36,937 bases of DNA, from NCBI GenBank assembly GCA_015066955.1, contig SVNJ01000002.1:1-36937 (forward strand), read 5' to 3'. Shown one piece after another: positions 36,288 through 36,937 of the stretch. The DNA comes from Ruminococcus sp. (GTDB taxonomy: Bacteria > Bacillota > Clostridia > Oscillospirales > Ruminococcaceae). A program made the translations under genes and the position numbers. Under the pieces are notes generated by a model. That model saw nothing but the letters and a program-made list of their open reading frames with translations. It searched no databases and was not told where the DNA came from. Position 1 is the stretch's first letter, and every line of letters begins with the position of its first letter.

Positions 36288-36937
36288 TCGAGTTCCTCCT
36301 TGCTGTTGTCACTGTCTATTACTACAACTCTTGAAATTTTCTTTTCCTTTGCATATTCTCTTACAGACTCAATATCATCAAACAGTGCATTTTCAACGAT
36401 AAGTCCCTGTTCACGAAGCTCCTGTGCTGCCTTTATTGCTGCAACCTCACAACCCTGCTCAGCAAATACTACGACATCAGCATGAGGAATTCCCGGAAGC
36501 ACACCGTTTTTCTCTATAACCTTTGCTACTGCGTTTACATTAACTGCAAATCCGACAGCAGGTACATCATATCCGAATTCGGAAATGAGCTTGTCATAGC
36601 GTCCGCCTGAAACTACCGCATCGCCGTGCCCCTGTAAGTAGCCCTTGATAATAAGTCCCGTATAGTAGTCGGTTTTGTTTACAAGACCCAAATCAACGGT
36701 AATTTCACCGTCATTACCGCAAATCTCAACAGCATCATTATATATATCACGAAGCTCATCAAGAAGCATTTTGATATTTTCATCAGGCATAAGCTTTTCA
36801 GCCTTTTCAAATACCTCTTCTCCACCGAAAAGTGCGGGAAGCTTCTTGAGTGCCGCTGTAACTGAATTGTTTCCGAATGTATCAAGAAGGTCATTGAGTG
36901 CAGGGAAATTCTTTGTCTCAATGAGCTTTCTGATTTT
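36284..36937 (-). CDS. hisZ: ATP phosphoribosyltransferase regulatory subunit (partial, N-terminus beyond right edge)
   Basis: An open frame continues through the track's apparent start (MPDENIK) to the window edge: 217 visible residues. It is a HisRS-like catalytic core without tRNA-charging activity that activates and feedback-regulates short HisG. Visible family segments include VNKTDYYTGLIIKGYL and VVSGGRYDKLISEFG, the counterparts of HisRS motifs 2/3, and the PAVGFAVNVNAV region. Only the N-terminal part is missing. It is upstream of hisG with a four-base overlap, so it is probably at or near the head of the operon; the promoter is outside the window. Confidence 0.93.
   Translation of the reverse strand, partial: KIRKLIETKNFPALNDLLDTFGNNSVTAALKKLPALFGGEEVFEKAEKLMPDENIKMLLDELRDIYNDAVEICGNDGEITVDLGLVNKTDYYTGLIIKGYLQGHGDAVVSGGRYDKLISEFGYDVPAVGFAVNVNAVAKVIEKNGVLPGIPHADVVVFAEQGCEVAAIKAAQELREQGLIVENALFDDIESVREYAKEKKISRVVVIDSDNSKEELE

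Noticed and set aside
36679-36921. 80-residue minus-strand ORF at the right edge
   Set aside because: Out of frame with hisZ, whose open frame continues to the window end.

Overview
The window looks like a chromosomal core region of a low-to-moderate GC Firmicute. The closest feel is Clostridia of the Oscillospiraceae/Ruminococcus kind; this is inference from protein style. Supporting signs are strong AGGAGG-type ribosome sites, TTG and GTG starts, sigma-A promoters often with an extended -10 (TGnTATAAT), a T-box leader on alaS, a YunB-type sporulation protein, and the short HisG plus HisZ form of ATP phosphoribosyltransferase. I see no rRNA, tRNA, CRISPR array, insertion sequence or prophage.

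Layout, left to right. (1) 1-7435, minus strand: a T-box-controlled run alaS - HIT protein - phosphoribosyltransferase - comEC - holA - RNase M5-like TOPRIM protein. The last gene runs off the left edge. (2) 7436-9524, minus: dtd followed by a class B penicillin-binding protein. (3) 9660-10253, plus: a lone cytidylate-kinase-like gene with its own promoter and terminator. (4) 10292-13152, minus: a two-gene chaperone unit, an HscC-like Hsp70 overlapping a membrane-anchored J-like protein whose HPD motif reads NPE. (5) 13257-17235, minus: a complete spermidine/putrescine ABC transporter potA-potB-potC-potD with a candidate operator palindrome. (6) 17401-18255, minus: tyrA. (7) 18430-26908, plus: five transcription units, namely a beta-lactamase-fold serine hydrolase, a leaderless amidase with an SH3 domain, a stand-alone carB, an AT-richer GNAT-HAD pair, and a sodium:solute symporter. 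(8) 26952-27596, minus: yunB. (9) 27715-36937, minus: a long histidine operon hisZ-hisG-hisD-hisC-hisB-hisH-[GNAT]-hisA-[membrane protein]-hisF-[GNAT]-[SdpI-like]-hisI-hisE, ending at a clear terminator. hisZ runs off the right edge.

The histidine genes cover nearly the whole route from PRPP and ATP to histidine; only histinol-phosphate phosphatase (histidinol-phosphatase) is not seen. The four bracketed genes have no known place in histidine synthesis and are the clearest accessory material here. Nothing in the window is obviously a new defence or mobile system. The best candidates for something under-described are the Hsp70/J-like membrane pair with its altered J motif, the passenger genes inside the his operon, and several degenerate or atypical catalytic motifs (ComEC lactamase-like domain, PBP KTS, amidase zinc site). 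Promoter, terminator and operator calls were made by eye from consensus matches and inverted repeats.
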